Source: Gammaproteobacteria bacterium
GTDB lineage: Bacteria; Pseudomonadota; Gammaproteobacteria; UBA6429; Thiohalophilaceae
Length of the DNA stretch: 33,102 nucleotides
Assembly (NCBI GenBank): GCA_030148325.1
Contig: JASBTR010000072.1
Coordinates: 1-33,102, forward strand
Direction: 5' to 3'
The position numbers and the translations under genes are program-made. Below, in pieces: positions 1-7,904 of the stretch. Every line of letters starts with the position of its first letter. Position 1 is the first letter of the stretch. The notes beneath the pieces are model-generated. The model was not told where the DNA came from. It was given only the letters and a program-made list of their open reading frames with translations, and did no database searches.

Positions 1-20
1 TTTGTGTAATAATTTAATGG

Positions 21-83
21 CTTTCATGGCGAGTCCCAAATTAGTTTGTGGTGAACCAATTGGATCAAACCTCGCCATGAAAG
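21..83. repeat. 13-bp perfect inverted repeat with 37-nt loop
   Basis: The arms ctttcatggcgag (21-33) and ctcgccatgaaag (71-83) are perfect reverse complements separated by 37 nt. No T-run follows, so it is not a typical intrinsic terminator. It may be the end of an unseen upstream transcript, a protein-binding palindrome or a small repeat element. The rest of 1-160 shows nothing I can name. Confidence 0.5.
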
Positions 84-160
84 TATATCTATTTCTTTAA
101 TTTCATTGAGTTACCTAAAATATTCGTGGGGATAACTCAGCATTAAAATATGTGTTAAAC

Positions 161-505
161 ATGACTCGCCGCCTGTCTGATATCAATACTGAATTCGAAC
201 GGGCGGTATTTATCGCAGTCTACCGTTCACGAATTCAACGGCAGCGACGACTGCTTGCAAAACTGGTGTTAATTATCAAGCATGGGCTTCGCGGGCTGTT
301 TTTTTTATGGCCGGCCTACGTGGTGCTTGTTGCGTTAATGTTTCTACCCTGGCTGCAGGAAAGAATGCTGTACCTGCTTGTGCTTGCCCCCGGCATGCTG
401 GTCTGGTTTTATATTTACGCGCGTGGCGCACGGGTGGATTATTATCAATCTGTACACGAGCGGATCCTGGATAAGGATTTTATCAGGAAGCTGGTTTTCC
501 ATTGA
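161..505 (+). CDS. Small two-helix membrane protein, unknown function
   Basis: A protein of about 114 residues that I do not recognise. A basic N-terminal third (several Arg/Lys, about residues 1-42) precedes two hydrophobic segments, around LFFLWPAYVVLVALMFL and MLYLLVLAPGMLVWFYIY, joined by a very short turn. The tail is charged and soluble. This suggests a helical hairpin in the inner membrane with both ends in the cytoplasm. I chose ATG 161; an in-frame GTG lies at 152, and neither has a clear ribosome-binding site. It ends 35 bp before the DsrC-like gene on the same strand, so the two may be co-transcribed. No catalytic motif is visible. Confidence 0.6.
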   Translation: MTRRLSDINTEFERAVFIAVYRSRIQRQRRLLAKLVLIIKHGLRGLFFLWPAYVVLVALMFLPWLQERMLYLLVLAPGMLVWFYIYARGARVDYYQSVHERILDKDFIRKLVFH

Positions 506-540
506 ATAATTGTATGAGTAAAAATAACAGGAAGTAAAAT

Positions 541-897
541 ATGTACCCAAATATGCAAACCAGAAAGTTGATCGTTAATGGTCAGGAAGTCCTGACCGAC
601 AGCGAAGGCTATATCGTTTATCTGGATGACTGGACAGAAGGTTTTATCGAGGCGCAGGCGGAAGCGGAAGGCCTGATCCTGACCGACGAACATCGGGAAG
701 TAATAAACTTTCTGCGCCACTACTACCAGAAACACGGAGTGCAGTGCGAAGTCAGAAAAATGATCAAACACTTCAAACAGGCGTGGGGAAAGGAGCGAGG
801 AAATAGCCGCTATCTACACCAGATCTTTCCACGCGGCGGGCCACAGAAACAGGGCAACCGCCTGGCCGGCCTGTTACGGACCAAAGGCGAACATTGA
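541..897 (+). CDS. DsrC/TusE-family protein lacking the C-terminal cysteines (RspA-like)
   Basis: This 118-residue protein has the length and fold signature of DsrC/TusE: an N-terminal beta region (LIVNGQEVLTDSEGYIVYLDDW), a central helical part (LTDEHREVINFLRHYY) and the C-terminal arm PRGGPQKQGNRLAGLL. In TusE and DsrC the arm ends like AGLPKPTGCV with a penultimate Cys that carries persulfide, and DsrC has a second Cys about 11 residues earlier. Here the end reads AGLLRTKGEH, with Glu at the penultimate-Cys position and Asn at the other. The only Cys is C69, outside the arm. It therefore cannot act as a canonical sulfur carrier and resembles the Cys-less family members proposed to be regulatory. 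The start is supported by AGGAAG at 529-534, 6 nt upstream. Confidence 0.85.
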   Translation: MYPNMQTRKLIVNGQEVLTDSEGYIVYLDDWTEGFIEAQAEAEGLILTDEHREVINFLRHYYQKHGVQCEVRKMIKHFKQAWGKERGNSRYLHQIFPRGGPQKQGNRLAGLLRTKGEH

Positions 898-928
898 ATT
901 TTCGCTGCGTATAACAAAAAAACCGTAG

Positions 929-993
929 GTTGGGCTGAATGAAATGAAGCCCAACAGAATACTGCAATGCGTCATTCCGGCGAAGGCCGGAAT
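929..993. repeat. Two short palindromic intergenic repeats
   Basis: Two hairpins follow the DsrC-like gene. The first pairs gttgggct (929-936) with agcccaac (948-955). The second pairs attccggc (974-981) with gccggaat (986-993) around a 4-nt loop. Both look like widespread intergenic repeat units rather than gene-specific sites. The first could stop transcription, but it lacks a T-run. Confidence 0.6.
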
Positions 994-1011
994 CCAGAAG
1001 CCAAATAAAAG

Positions 1012-1118
1012 CGCCAAAAGGATGTCCAGATATAATCTGTAGGATGTGCTGAGGAACGAAGCGCATCGTTCGCGAGTCTGACCTGGAATGATGCGCTTCG
1101 TTCCTCAGCACATCCTAC
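1012..1118. repeat. Dispersed repeat with a 29-bp perfect inverted repeat
   Basis: Arms at 1039-1067 and 1090-1118 (beginning gtaggatgtgctgaggaacg) are perfect reverse complements with a 22-nt loop. The segment 1012-1067 is found again, diverged, at 32975-33031: both read tccagatat, then gtaggatgtgctgag, then gaagcgcatc. No ORF is supported. 1119-1179 is plain spacer. Confidence 0.8.
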
Positions 1119-1179
1119 GAGGCTTATTAGCCTTCGCCGATAAATTAATGTTGTTAACACGTTGCCGATTTGTGGCGGG

Positions 1180-1400
1180 CTAAATAGCTGTTCCAAATAC
1201 CAGTACACTTCAGGTATTACCGTTCGTCCTGAGCCTGTCGAAGGACAAGTAGATTAGGCACTCTATTCACAGTATTTCCACGTTCATGGTTCGACAAGGC
1301 TCTCCTGAGCGAAGCCGAAGCCTGTCGTGAGTTTATCGAACGGGGCTCACCACGAACGTGGAAATTCACAAGTGATCTGGTATTTGGAACAGCTATTTAG
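1180..1400. mobile_element. MITE-like element A, 221 bp with 31-bp terminal inverted repeats
   Basis: The left end (1180-1210) starts ctaaatagctgttccaaata, and the right end (1370-1400) is its reverse complement, with two mismatches over 31 bp (TA versus AT before cactt). The interior holds further inverted pieces of the ttcgacaagctcaggacgaac type and no gene. Another copy begins at 33041 and runs off the window; its first 56 bp match the reverse complement of this element's right end. I could not make out a clear target-site duplication. The right end lies 33 bp before the permease start, so the element may affect that gene's promoter. Confidence 0.75.
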
Positions 1401-1433
1401 TTTATTTTCCCTTTTCTTGCAATACAGGTTGCG

Positions 1434-2636
1434 ATGATGGAACATGAATCCATGTCATCGAAGCAACAGCCCGGACAGCATTCCTGCAATATAGAGGATG
1501 GTGGTGCGAGAGTGAGGAACATTGTTCCTGCGATGAGCACGCCGCTGGCCTCAATTTTTGGCAGCGGCTTCCTTGTGGTTGTGCCTGTTCTGGCAAGCGC
1601 GGTCGGCCCCTATGCAATACCGGCAATGATTGTGGTGGCGTTTATCGCCTTTCTGGTCGGCACCATTGTTCGTCATAACATACTCTGTGCCGAGCCTGTG
1701 CTGGCGAAGGGCAGCAAACAGTTCACCGTTATGGTTGAACGACTTTCTGATTTCGCGCTGGTTATCGCCTATGTTATTTCGGTATGCCTGTATGTGCATA
1801 TTCTCTCTTCCTTCGTTCTTGTCAGTTTTGAACTGGACACTGCATTCAATAAAAGCCTGTTAACCACCATCGTAATAGCTGTGATCACTGTTATTGGCCT
1901 GTTGGGTGGATTGAAGCCACTGGAGAAACTGGAGCGCTGGGCGCTTTATGTGACTATTCTAATCCTCGCTCTTCTGCTGGTTTTGTTCGCTGTTTATGAC
2001 GTCAACCAGTTTCTGGTCCAGGGCCATTTCAGTTTGCCTGAAATGCCGGAGCGAAGTGCATGGGAGATCGTAACCATTGTCGCGGGCACATTGATCATTG
2101 TGCAGGGTTTCGAAACAACGCGCTATCTGGGTGAAAATTTTGACCCGCTCACGCGTATCCGCGTCGCACGCTGGTCACAATATTTTTCACTCAGCATCTA
2201 CGTATTATTCGTCACCCTGGCGCAGCCCATCGTTCCGGTGCTAAATGGAAACTACGGCGATAACAGCCTGATCACCCTGGCGGCAACGGCCTCATTGTTT
2301 TTACCCCTGCCCCTGATTATAGCCGCCAGCATGTCGCAATTTTCCGCCGCAGTCGCAGATACCCTCGCTGCCGCCGCCAATATGAAGGAGGCGAGTCGAG
2401 AACGCATCAGCGCACGTTGGGGGTATTTACTGGTTGGCGCAGCCGCAATAGTGCTGGCCTGGTCAAGTTCCACCTTTGAGGTTATTGCGCTGGCATCACG
2501 CGCCTTTGCTTTTTATTACCTGCTGCAGTGTCTGGTAGCGTTCACAGTTTGTCGCAATATTCGGGAACGTATCCGCTTTGTCTTTATCGGGCTTATCCTG
2601 AGCTTTGTTCTTCTTTTTGCCGTGCCGGCGGGTTAG
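1434..2636 (+). CDS. APC-like multi-spanning membrane transporter, substrate unknown
   Basis: A 400-residue integral membrane protein with about 11 predicted transmembrane segments after a hydrophilic N-terminus of about 30 residues. The first helix follows STPLASIFGSGFLVVVPVLA, with a small-residue-rich unwound-looking stretch as in the amino acid-polyamine-organocation (APC/LeuT-fold) superfamily. Later segments include VTIVAGTLIIVQGFETTRYL and LITLAATASLFLPLPLIIAA. I cannot assign a substrate. Two adjacent ATGs (1434, 1437) are possible starts with only a weak upstream AGG; a later start at 1533 would drop the hydrophilic tail. It stands alone: the MITE-like element lies just upstream and a repeat-bearing spacer downstream. 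Confidence 0.6.
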   Translation: MMEHESMSSKQQPGQHSCNIEDGGARVRNIVPAMSTPLASIFGSGFLVVVPVLASAVGPYAIPAMIVVAFIAFLVGTIVRHNILCAEPVLAKGSKQFTVMVERLSDFALVIAYVISVCLYVHILSSFVLVSFELDTAFNKSLLTTIVIAVITVIGLLGGLKPLEKLERWALYVTILILALLLVLFAVYDVNQFLVQGHFSLPEMPERSAWEIVTIVAGTLIIVQGFETTRYLGENFDPLTRIRVARWSQYFSLSIYVLFVTLAQPIVPVLNGNYGDNSLITLAATASLFLPLPLIIAASMSQFSAAVADTLAAAANMKEASRERISARWGYLLVGAAAIVLAWSSSTFEVIALASRAFAFYYLLQCLVAFTVCRNIRERIRFVFIGLILSFVLLFAVPAG

Positions 2637-2743
2637 ATTTTATTCTGTGCAGCGGCGATAAGTCTGGAGCATTGAAGGGGCTGGCTAATGGGCAGCGCTC
2701 TTGAATACCGGCCCAGGTTGAAATGAAGCCATTTAATCTAAGA

Positions 2744-2786
2744 AAACTCTGATTAATTCCGTTCGCCCTGAGCTTGTCGAAGGGTG
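2744..2786. repeat. Partial copy of dispersed repeat B
   Basis: The stretch 2744-2786 matches the reverse complement of the right end of the element at 13964-14088 (ctctgat, attccgttcgccctgagc, ttgtcgaaggg). Only one end is present, so it is a fragment. The rest of the spacer 2637-3093 holds no supported gene. A pair of direct repeats, gttaaagtgat (3031-3041) and gttaaggtgat (3056-3066), lies just before the methyltransferase gene and could be an operator or promoter region. Confidence 0.6.
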
Positions 2787-3093
2787 TGGCTTTTAAGTGG
2801 TTGATTTTATTGTGCTCGCTATTCATGGTGACAGGCTGAAATCGGCCCAAAGCTGACCTATCGTGATTCTGGGTGTCACGATGGAACAGCCAGAACCGGT
2901 ACTTCGATAATTCATAGGATCCTAATGGAATCGATTCAAAGCAGACGTTCATATGTAAGGAAAATTGTAAATAGTGGCACATCCCCTATCCTTCGTGCTA
3001 TTCTTCTTAAAATAATATAATTATCAATATGTTAAAGTGATTTTGTCAGGCATAGGTTAAGGTGATGTTACGATATGATAAAGGCAGTAAAGC

Positions 3094-4038
3094 TTGAGCA
3101 ATAAGAAGAAATTGTATGCTCCAAGAGAGGCAGTCTATTCAACAAGTCTTGGTAGCTGTGTTCAAGGAAGGGCAGAAGAAGTTCTCAATACAAAGAACTT
3201 CGAGCGCTATAAAAATAATATCGATTTGATATTTACATCGCCCCCTTTTCCTCTAAATCGAAAAAAAAAATATGGAAACTTAACCGATCAAGAATACCTA
3301 GATTGGTTGTCTGAGCAATCCGAGTTGTTTTCGAAATTTCTATGTGATGATGGATCGATTGTAATTGAGATGGGGAATTCTTGGAATCAAGGATCCCCAA
3401 CAATGTCCACTCTTGCGCTCAGAGCGTTACTCGGATTCTTAGAAACAGGCGGTCTTCATTTGTGTCAGCAGTTTGTATGGTACAACACAGCAAAGTTACC
3501 AACACCAGCTCCTTGGGTTACTATAAACAGAATTCGAGTTAAAGACGCATTCACACATATTTGGTGGATGAGTAAGTCTGAGAGGCCTAAGGCAGACAAT
3601 AGAAAAGTATTAGTTGAATACAGTAATAAGATGAAAGGATTGCTAGAAAAAGGACGTTATAACTCTGGCCATAGACCGTCGAATCATAAAATTAATGGAG
3701 ATAGTTTTCTTATTGACAACGGAGGAGCTATCCCACCTAACGTGCTAGTTTCTTCCAATACCGAGTCACAATCACCTTATCTTAAGCACTGTAGAGATCA
3801 GAAAATACAACCTCACCCTGCACGGATGCCAATAGATGTTGCTCGCTTTTTTATTAGCTTTTTAACTGATCCAGGAGATATAGTGTTGGACCCGTTCTGT
3901 GGTAGTAATACTACTGGTCAAGCTTCAGAAGAAATTGGTAGGCGATGGATCGGTATAGAAGCGAACATGGAATATATTAAGGGCTCTATTGGTCGTTTTG
4001 ATCAGCCAAATGTAAAAGTGAAGAATGGTTTTGAATAG
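3094..4038 (+). CDS. PvuII-like N4-cytosine DNA methyltransferase (beta class)
   Basis: A 314-residue DNA methyltransferase. Motif IV comes first, TSPPF at residues 48-52, the SPP(F/Y) form typical of N4-cytosine enzymes. The AdoMet-binding motif I, DPFCGSNTTG, is near the C-terminus (266-275). That order defines the beta class. Several stretches resemble M.PvuII: IDLIFTSPPF, WYNTAKLPTPAPWV, DAFTHIWWMSKSERPK, IPPNVL and HPARMP. The start is TTG at 3094, because an in-frame TAA lies at 3088-3090; TTG 3112 is an alternative. No PvuII-like endonuclease gene is adjacent. The last 14 bp overlap the next gene, suggesting translational coupling. The DNA is A/T-rich compared with flanking genes. It probably marks self DNA for the cassette. 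Confidence 0.88.
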   Translation: MSNKKKLYAPREAVYSTSLGSCVQGRAEEVLNTKNFERYKNNIDLIFTSPPFPLNRKKKYGNLTDQEYLDWLSEQSELFSKFLCDDGSIVIEMGNSWNQGSPTMSTLALRALLGFLETGGLHLCQQFVWYNTAKLPTPAPWVTINRIRVKDAFTHIWWMSKSERPKADNRKVLVEYSNKMKGLLEKGRYNSGHRPSNHKINGDSFLIDNGGAIPPNVLVSSNTESQSPYLKHCRDQKIQPHPARMPIDVARFFISFLTDPGDIVLDPFCGSNTTGQASEEIGRRWIGIEANMEYIKGSIGRFDQPNVKVKNGFE

Positions 4039-4933
4039 AATTCCTAAAAAAGATGAGCTATTAAAAGAAATTGTGCTTACCAACGAGTTAGTTTGGGGTA
4101 GGCGAATTAGTAATGATGCTATTACTGACTGGTTGTCCAATTTTTCTGGCGCAGTGTTTGATAAAGAATACGAAGAATCACTCGCACTTTGGATACTTTC
4201 TAATTACGTTTTTTATAATGAAGATGAGGTGAAACACCTTTGCCGAACTGTATATAGAGAACATCTGCACCGAAGATTGCTTTTAGAGCTGGTCGGGGCT
4301 ATTGATGAGCGCCTTGAGCGGATCAATTCATCCTCTATGTTTTCAAGTTTGGGTAGACAAGGGGAAAGTGGTGCCATGGTGTTATATTTGTTTCGCACCA
4401 CGAATGACATTGGTAAACGAGATATTGTTCCTGAAAGCGGTGTTCTTAGGCCGGGTACTGAAACAGTTGTATTTATTGATGATGTTACATTGTCAGCAAA
4501 TGATGACAGTCAGGCATGGAAGTATCTTAAGTTAGAAATAGATAAATACTCCCAGTGTAAAATTCATTTGTTAACTCTTCTTGCGTCTGAAGCAGCTGTT
4601 GAATTTTTAGCTGCGAAAAATGTAATGGTCACAAATGCCATAACATTAACAAACGAAAATAAAGCATTCCATGCAAAATCTAATATCTTTAATTTGAATA
4701 GTGATCATAAAGATAATGCTTTAAAACTTGCTGAATACTACGGAAAAAAATGTTGTCCTACTGATCCGTTGGGATATTCAAACGGTCAATATTTGTTTGG
4801 TTTTTTTTATAACGTTCCAGACAACACACTTCCCATTATTTGGTCTAAACAGAACGGATGGAAGCCAATATTTGAGAGATACCACAAAAATTATGGAAGG
4901 ACTAAGTCAAGTGAGCTCGGATATTTTGTATAA
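4025..4933 (+). CDS. Phosphoribosyltransferase-like conflict-system protein (PRTase-CE type)
   Basis: A 302-residue protein. Its key motif is VVFIDDVTLS (residues 148-157), which resembles the PRPP-binding loop of type I phosphoribosyltransferases: hydrophobic strand, two acidic residues, then a small-residue turn. Before it lies SGAMVLYLFRTTNDI, a pattern I associate with the phosphoribosyltransferase-like domain described in prokaryotic conflict systems. The N-terminal part is helical (LALWILSNYVFY, HLHRRLLLELVGAID). The C-terminus contains a GYSNGQYLFGFFYNVPDNTLP stretch typical of this group as I recall it. A nucleotide- or PRPP-related effector or signal role is inferred, not shown. It overlaps the methyltransferase by 14 bp and the ATPase gene by about 41 bp. 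Confidence 0.6.
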   Translation: MVLNRIPKKDELLKEIVLTNELVWGRRISNDAITDWLSNFSGAVFDKEYEESLALWILSNYVFYNEDEVKHLCRTVYREHLHRRLLLELVGAIDERLERINSSSMFSSLGRQGESGAMVLYLFRTTNDIGKRDIVPESGVLRPGTETVVFIDDVTLSANDDSQAWKYLKLEIDKYSQCKIHLLTLLASEAAVEFLAAKNVMVTNAITLTNENKAFHAKSNIFNLNSDHKDNALKLAEYYGKKCCPTDPLGYSNGQYLFGFFYNVPDNTLPIIWSKQNGWKPIFERYHKNYGRTKSSELGYFV

Positions 4934-6869
4934 AAATCCTTTTAGTGATTACCACGCAAACCAGATTGATATAGAGTCATTGCTGGAGTACTGGTGCGAT
5001 CCTTTTTCAATATTTTCTAAAGCAGGATTGTCCGAAGTGGATGTTTACCAAGAGTGTGGTCCTCTAATATTTATGGGGGGAAGAGGGTCGGGGAAAACAA
5101 TGTTTCTAAGGCAGTGTTCCCTTGATGTTCAAAAGGTACGTTATGAGCATAAGAAGCCTCTCGATCAGTCTTTTGTGGATTATCTAAATAAACTTGGTGG
5201 TATAGGTATTTATATCCGATTCGATGGGGCGACGTTAAAGTCATTTGAAGGATCTAATCTAACCGAGGAAGTATGGATTAATCTTTTTATCCATTATTTT
5301 GAATTGTTCGTAGCAAGAGAACTATTAACTGCTGTACATGCAATTGAGGTAACAGGGGGGTTATCGTGTTCGTCGTCACACGGAAAATTTCGAAAAGGGG
5401 TTTCAAATCTTCTGGGTTGTAAACATGAACTAGAATCTATTCAAGTGCTTATTGATGAAACAACCAAAAGACTCCTTGAAGTGTCGGATTTTAGAGCAAT
5501 TGTCGGCTTTCAGTCAAAAACGTTTAAACCAACCAAACCTTTTCTTTCTCAATCTTTGAGTTTTTCGATACCAAAATTGGTTAAGGAGTGTTTTCCGGAA
5601 ATACACGATAAGACCAATTTTATTTTGTTGCTTGATGAATGCGAAAACTTTAGCTCTCCACAGCAGCAAGTTGTTAACACATTGCTTAAGTTTGTATTTC
5701 CGGGTTTTACATTCCGCATAGGTATGAGGCGGAATGGATGGAGAACATATGCAACGGTAAATGAAGATGACTTTGTGAAGGAGAGTAGAGATTACCGTAA
5801 GTATATTTTTGAAGAAATTCTCCATTCAAAATCTTCTGGTTACCAACAATTTCTTAGAGAGATTGCACGAAAACGTTTAGAAAAAGTACCCATATTTAAG
5901 GAACGAGGTCTTACAGATATTTGCTATTTTCTTGGTGAAAAGGAAGACCTTGAAAATGAAGCGCTATCTATTGTTGATGGGAAACCAAAAAAGATTGATC
6001 ATTTCTTTAAGTCGAAATTTCCTAGTTTGAAGAATGTGGATTTACCGCCTAATAATAGCCCACTACTAAGAATGTTAGGGTTTCTTTGGATCGTCAGAGG
6101 AGAAATGCCAGAAGTCACAGAAAGAGCAATATATGAACTAGAGAATCTAGAAAAAAAATCGCGCAGTGAGGCTGCTAATAAACTTCAATATGATTTGGTA
6201 AATAAATATCGACTTTCACTGACTATTATTCTTGCTTCTATTTATCGAAAGCAAAAACTTTATTATAGCTTTAATACATTCAGTTATTTGTCATCTGGCA
6301 TTGTTGGTCATTTTATAGAGTTATGCAGGTACGCATTTAGATATGCTGAGTTTGAATCGAAAGACAAATGTGTTGATGAGCCTATTTCAAATAATTTGCA
6401 GGCAACAGCTTCCCGTGAAGTGGCTTTTGATGAGCTCCAGCAAGTAAAGAGAATTGAAAAGCACGGGGGACGTTTATATCGGCTTGCAGAAAATCTAGGT
6501 TCGATTTTTCGAAAGTATCACTTGGATCTAAAAATACGCTACCCAGAAACAAATCAGTTTTCGCTGGATGAGAGTGATTTGGATGGTGAGTCTAAATCAG
6601 CTTTTGATGCAGCATTAATGTGGTCGGTTATTCAAAAGAAACCTAGATTACAACAATCAGCACCTGGTGCAAAAAAGACAGAGTTATATACCCTAAATAG
6701 AATATTTTCTCCGATATTTGAGATCAGTTACAGAACACGAGGAGGGATTAGTGAGGCATATGGGTGCAATGATTTTATACGATTGATTTCTGAGGAGAAC
6801 GTACCGCCAAGACGAGCGCTGGAGACCAACCCCCCCGAATCACGACAGAATACTCTTGATTTAGGATGA
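4893..6869 (+). CDS. ORC/CDC6-like P-loop ATPase of the defence cassette
   Basis: A protein of about 658 residues. It carries a clear Walker A motif, GGRGSGKT, at residues 62-69, and a Walker B motif in ILLLDECEN with D248-E249. The stretch FTFRIGMRRNGWRTYATVN after Walker B looks like a sensor strand of AAA+ ATPases of the ORC/CDC6-like group seen in defence loci. The C-terminal 350 residues are charged and mostly helical, with no motif I recognise. I prefer ATG 4893, inside the 3' end of the previous gene; GTG 4911 has a better ribosome-binding site (AAGGA about 9 nt upstream). The longer reading frame from 4728 would add residues overlapping the neighbour and is unlikely. It may act as the ATP-driven sensor or switch of the system. 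Confidence 0.72.
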   Translation: MEGLSQVSSDILYKNPFSDYHANQIDIESLLEYWCDPFSIFSKAGLSEVDVYQECGPLIFMGGRGSGKTMFLRQCSLDVQKVRYEHKKPLDQSFVDYLNKLGGIGIYIRFDGATLKSFEGSNLTEEVWINLFIHYFELFVARELLTAVHAIEVTGGLSCSSSHGKFRKGVSNLLGCKHELESIQVLIDETTKRLLEVSDFRAIVGFQSKTFKPTKPFLSQSLSFSIPKLVKECFPEIHDKTNFILLLDECENFSSPQQQVVNTLLKFVFPGFTFRIGMRRNGWRTYATVNEDDFVKESRDYRKYIFEEILHSKSSGYQQFLREIARKRLEKVPIFKERGLTDICYFLGEKEDLENEALSIVDGKPKKIDHFFKSKFPSLKNVDLPPNNSPLLRMLGFLWIVRGEMPEVTERAIYELENLEKKSRSEAANKLQYDLVNKYRLSLTIILASIYRKQKLYYSFNTFSYLSSGIVGHFIELCRYAFRYAEFESKDKCVDEPISNNLQATASREVAFDELQQVKRIEKHGGRLYRLAENLGSIFRKYHLDLKIRYPETNQFSLDESDLDGESKSAFDAALMWSVIQKKPRLQQSAPGAKKTELYTLNRIFSPIFEISYRTRGGISEAYGCNDFIRLISEENVPPRRALETNPPESRQNTLDLG

Positions 6870-6878
6870 AGTAACTTA

Positions 6879-7838
6879 ATGGAAAGAGAAGTATATGACA
6901 TGGGTTTGGTGTCGGAAGGTAAACTTCCAAAACATCTTGATTGTTTTATCATTGCCGCCGGTGCGGACTATCGTTCGTATAAAAATCTTGAAAAGCTCGT
7001 TGACACAGGCTGTGAAATAGAAAAGCTTATTGTGTTCGATTTTCCCCAGCGCCACATGAAAAGTGATCTAGAGTATTCTTATGCATATTGTAAATATGAA
7101 TCGATTTTTATAGGAGAAACAATAAAAATAAAGGCAGACATTACCGATTCAACAACTTGCATTCCAAACCTAATAAGTAGCATAGAAATAATGTCTAGTT
7201 ACGATATTGGGCTAGATATATCATGCTTCACCAAACCATATTTCTATGTGCTGTTGAAATATTTGGCTTTTATACAAATGAATCAGTTGCTTGTTTTTTA
7301 TACACAACCGAGAGCTTATAGATTTAGTGATGAGTCATACTGTTCATTCAGGTCGAGTAGTGGACCAATTAGTGTAGGGGAGGTGCCTTCGTTTCCTGGG
7401 ACTGATGATCGAAAAGATGAAAGAATGTTAGTTGTTCTTTTAGGATTCGATGGTGACCTTTCTTCAGAGATAAGTGAAATAGTTGCACCGACAAAAACAG
7501 TGATTGTGAATGGGTTTCCAAGTTTCGAGACAAAATTCAAAGATATAAGTTTGATAAATAATGAAAAATTGGTAAACCTTTCTAGTAAGCTATTGTATAG
7601 CAAGTCATCTAATCCATTTGAAATATACAACACTCTAAAAGCATTGGTCTCTGAACACGATGATGCTGCGATTAATATTGCACCTTTAGGTAACAAACCA
7701 ATGGCATTGGGTGCGTGTTTGTTTGCAATCCATAACCCCCAGGTAAGAATAATTTATCCATATCCAGAGAAGTATGAAAATATAACGACGGATAGTTGTT
7801 CGCTTTCTTGGGTATATAAATTATCTTTGCAATCCTGA
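6879..7838 (+). CDS. Two-lobed Rossmann-like protein, possibly a CARF-type sensor
   Basis: A 319-residue soluble protein with no family I can name firmly. The N-terminal half alternates strands and helices (LDCFIIAAGADYRS, EKLIVFDFPQR) and contains LDISCFTKPYF (from about residue 112). The second half has MLVVLLGFDGDLSSEI, TVIVNGFPSF and, near the C-terminus, INIAPLGNKPMALGACLFA (motif around 268-278). That last pattern, a strand followed by a small turn, K and MALGA helix, recalls the ligand-binding loop of CARF domains such as those in Card1-like proteins. A nucleotide-sensing role is therefore inferred. The gene starts 9 bp after the ATPase gene stops. ATG 6900 is an alternative start with AGAGAAG upstream. 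It is the last gene of the A/T-rich cassette. Confidence 0.6.
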   Translation: MEREVYDMGLVSEGKLPKHLDCFIIAAGADYRSYKNLEKLVDTGCEIEKLIVFDFPQRHMKSDLEYSYAYCKYESIFIGETIKIKADITDSTTCIPNLISSIEIMSSYDIGLDISCFTKPYFYVLLKYLAFIQMNQLLVFYTQPRAYRFSDESYCSFRSSSGPISVGEVPSFPGTDDRKDERMLVVLLGFDGDLSSEISEIVAPTKTVIVNGFPSFETKFKDISLINNEKLVNLSSKLLYSKSSNPFEIYNTLKALVSEHDDAAINIAPLGNKPMALGACLFAIHNPQVRIIYPYPEKYENITTDSCSLSWVYKLSLQS

Positions 7839-7904
7839 GCGCGATCATGTTTCCTTGTATGAAGCACACAATTATCAGAATAGCAGTGTGTTGTTGTTAG
7901 ATAG

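Noticed and set aside
773..1208. Minus-strand open frames over the repeat block
   Set aside because: They are translations of palindromic repeats and of the antisense of the DsrC-like gene.
4728..4892. Longer start for the ATPase gene
   Set aside because: It would overlap the PRTase-like gene by about 200 bp and adds residues without family features.
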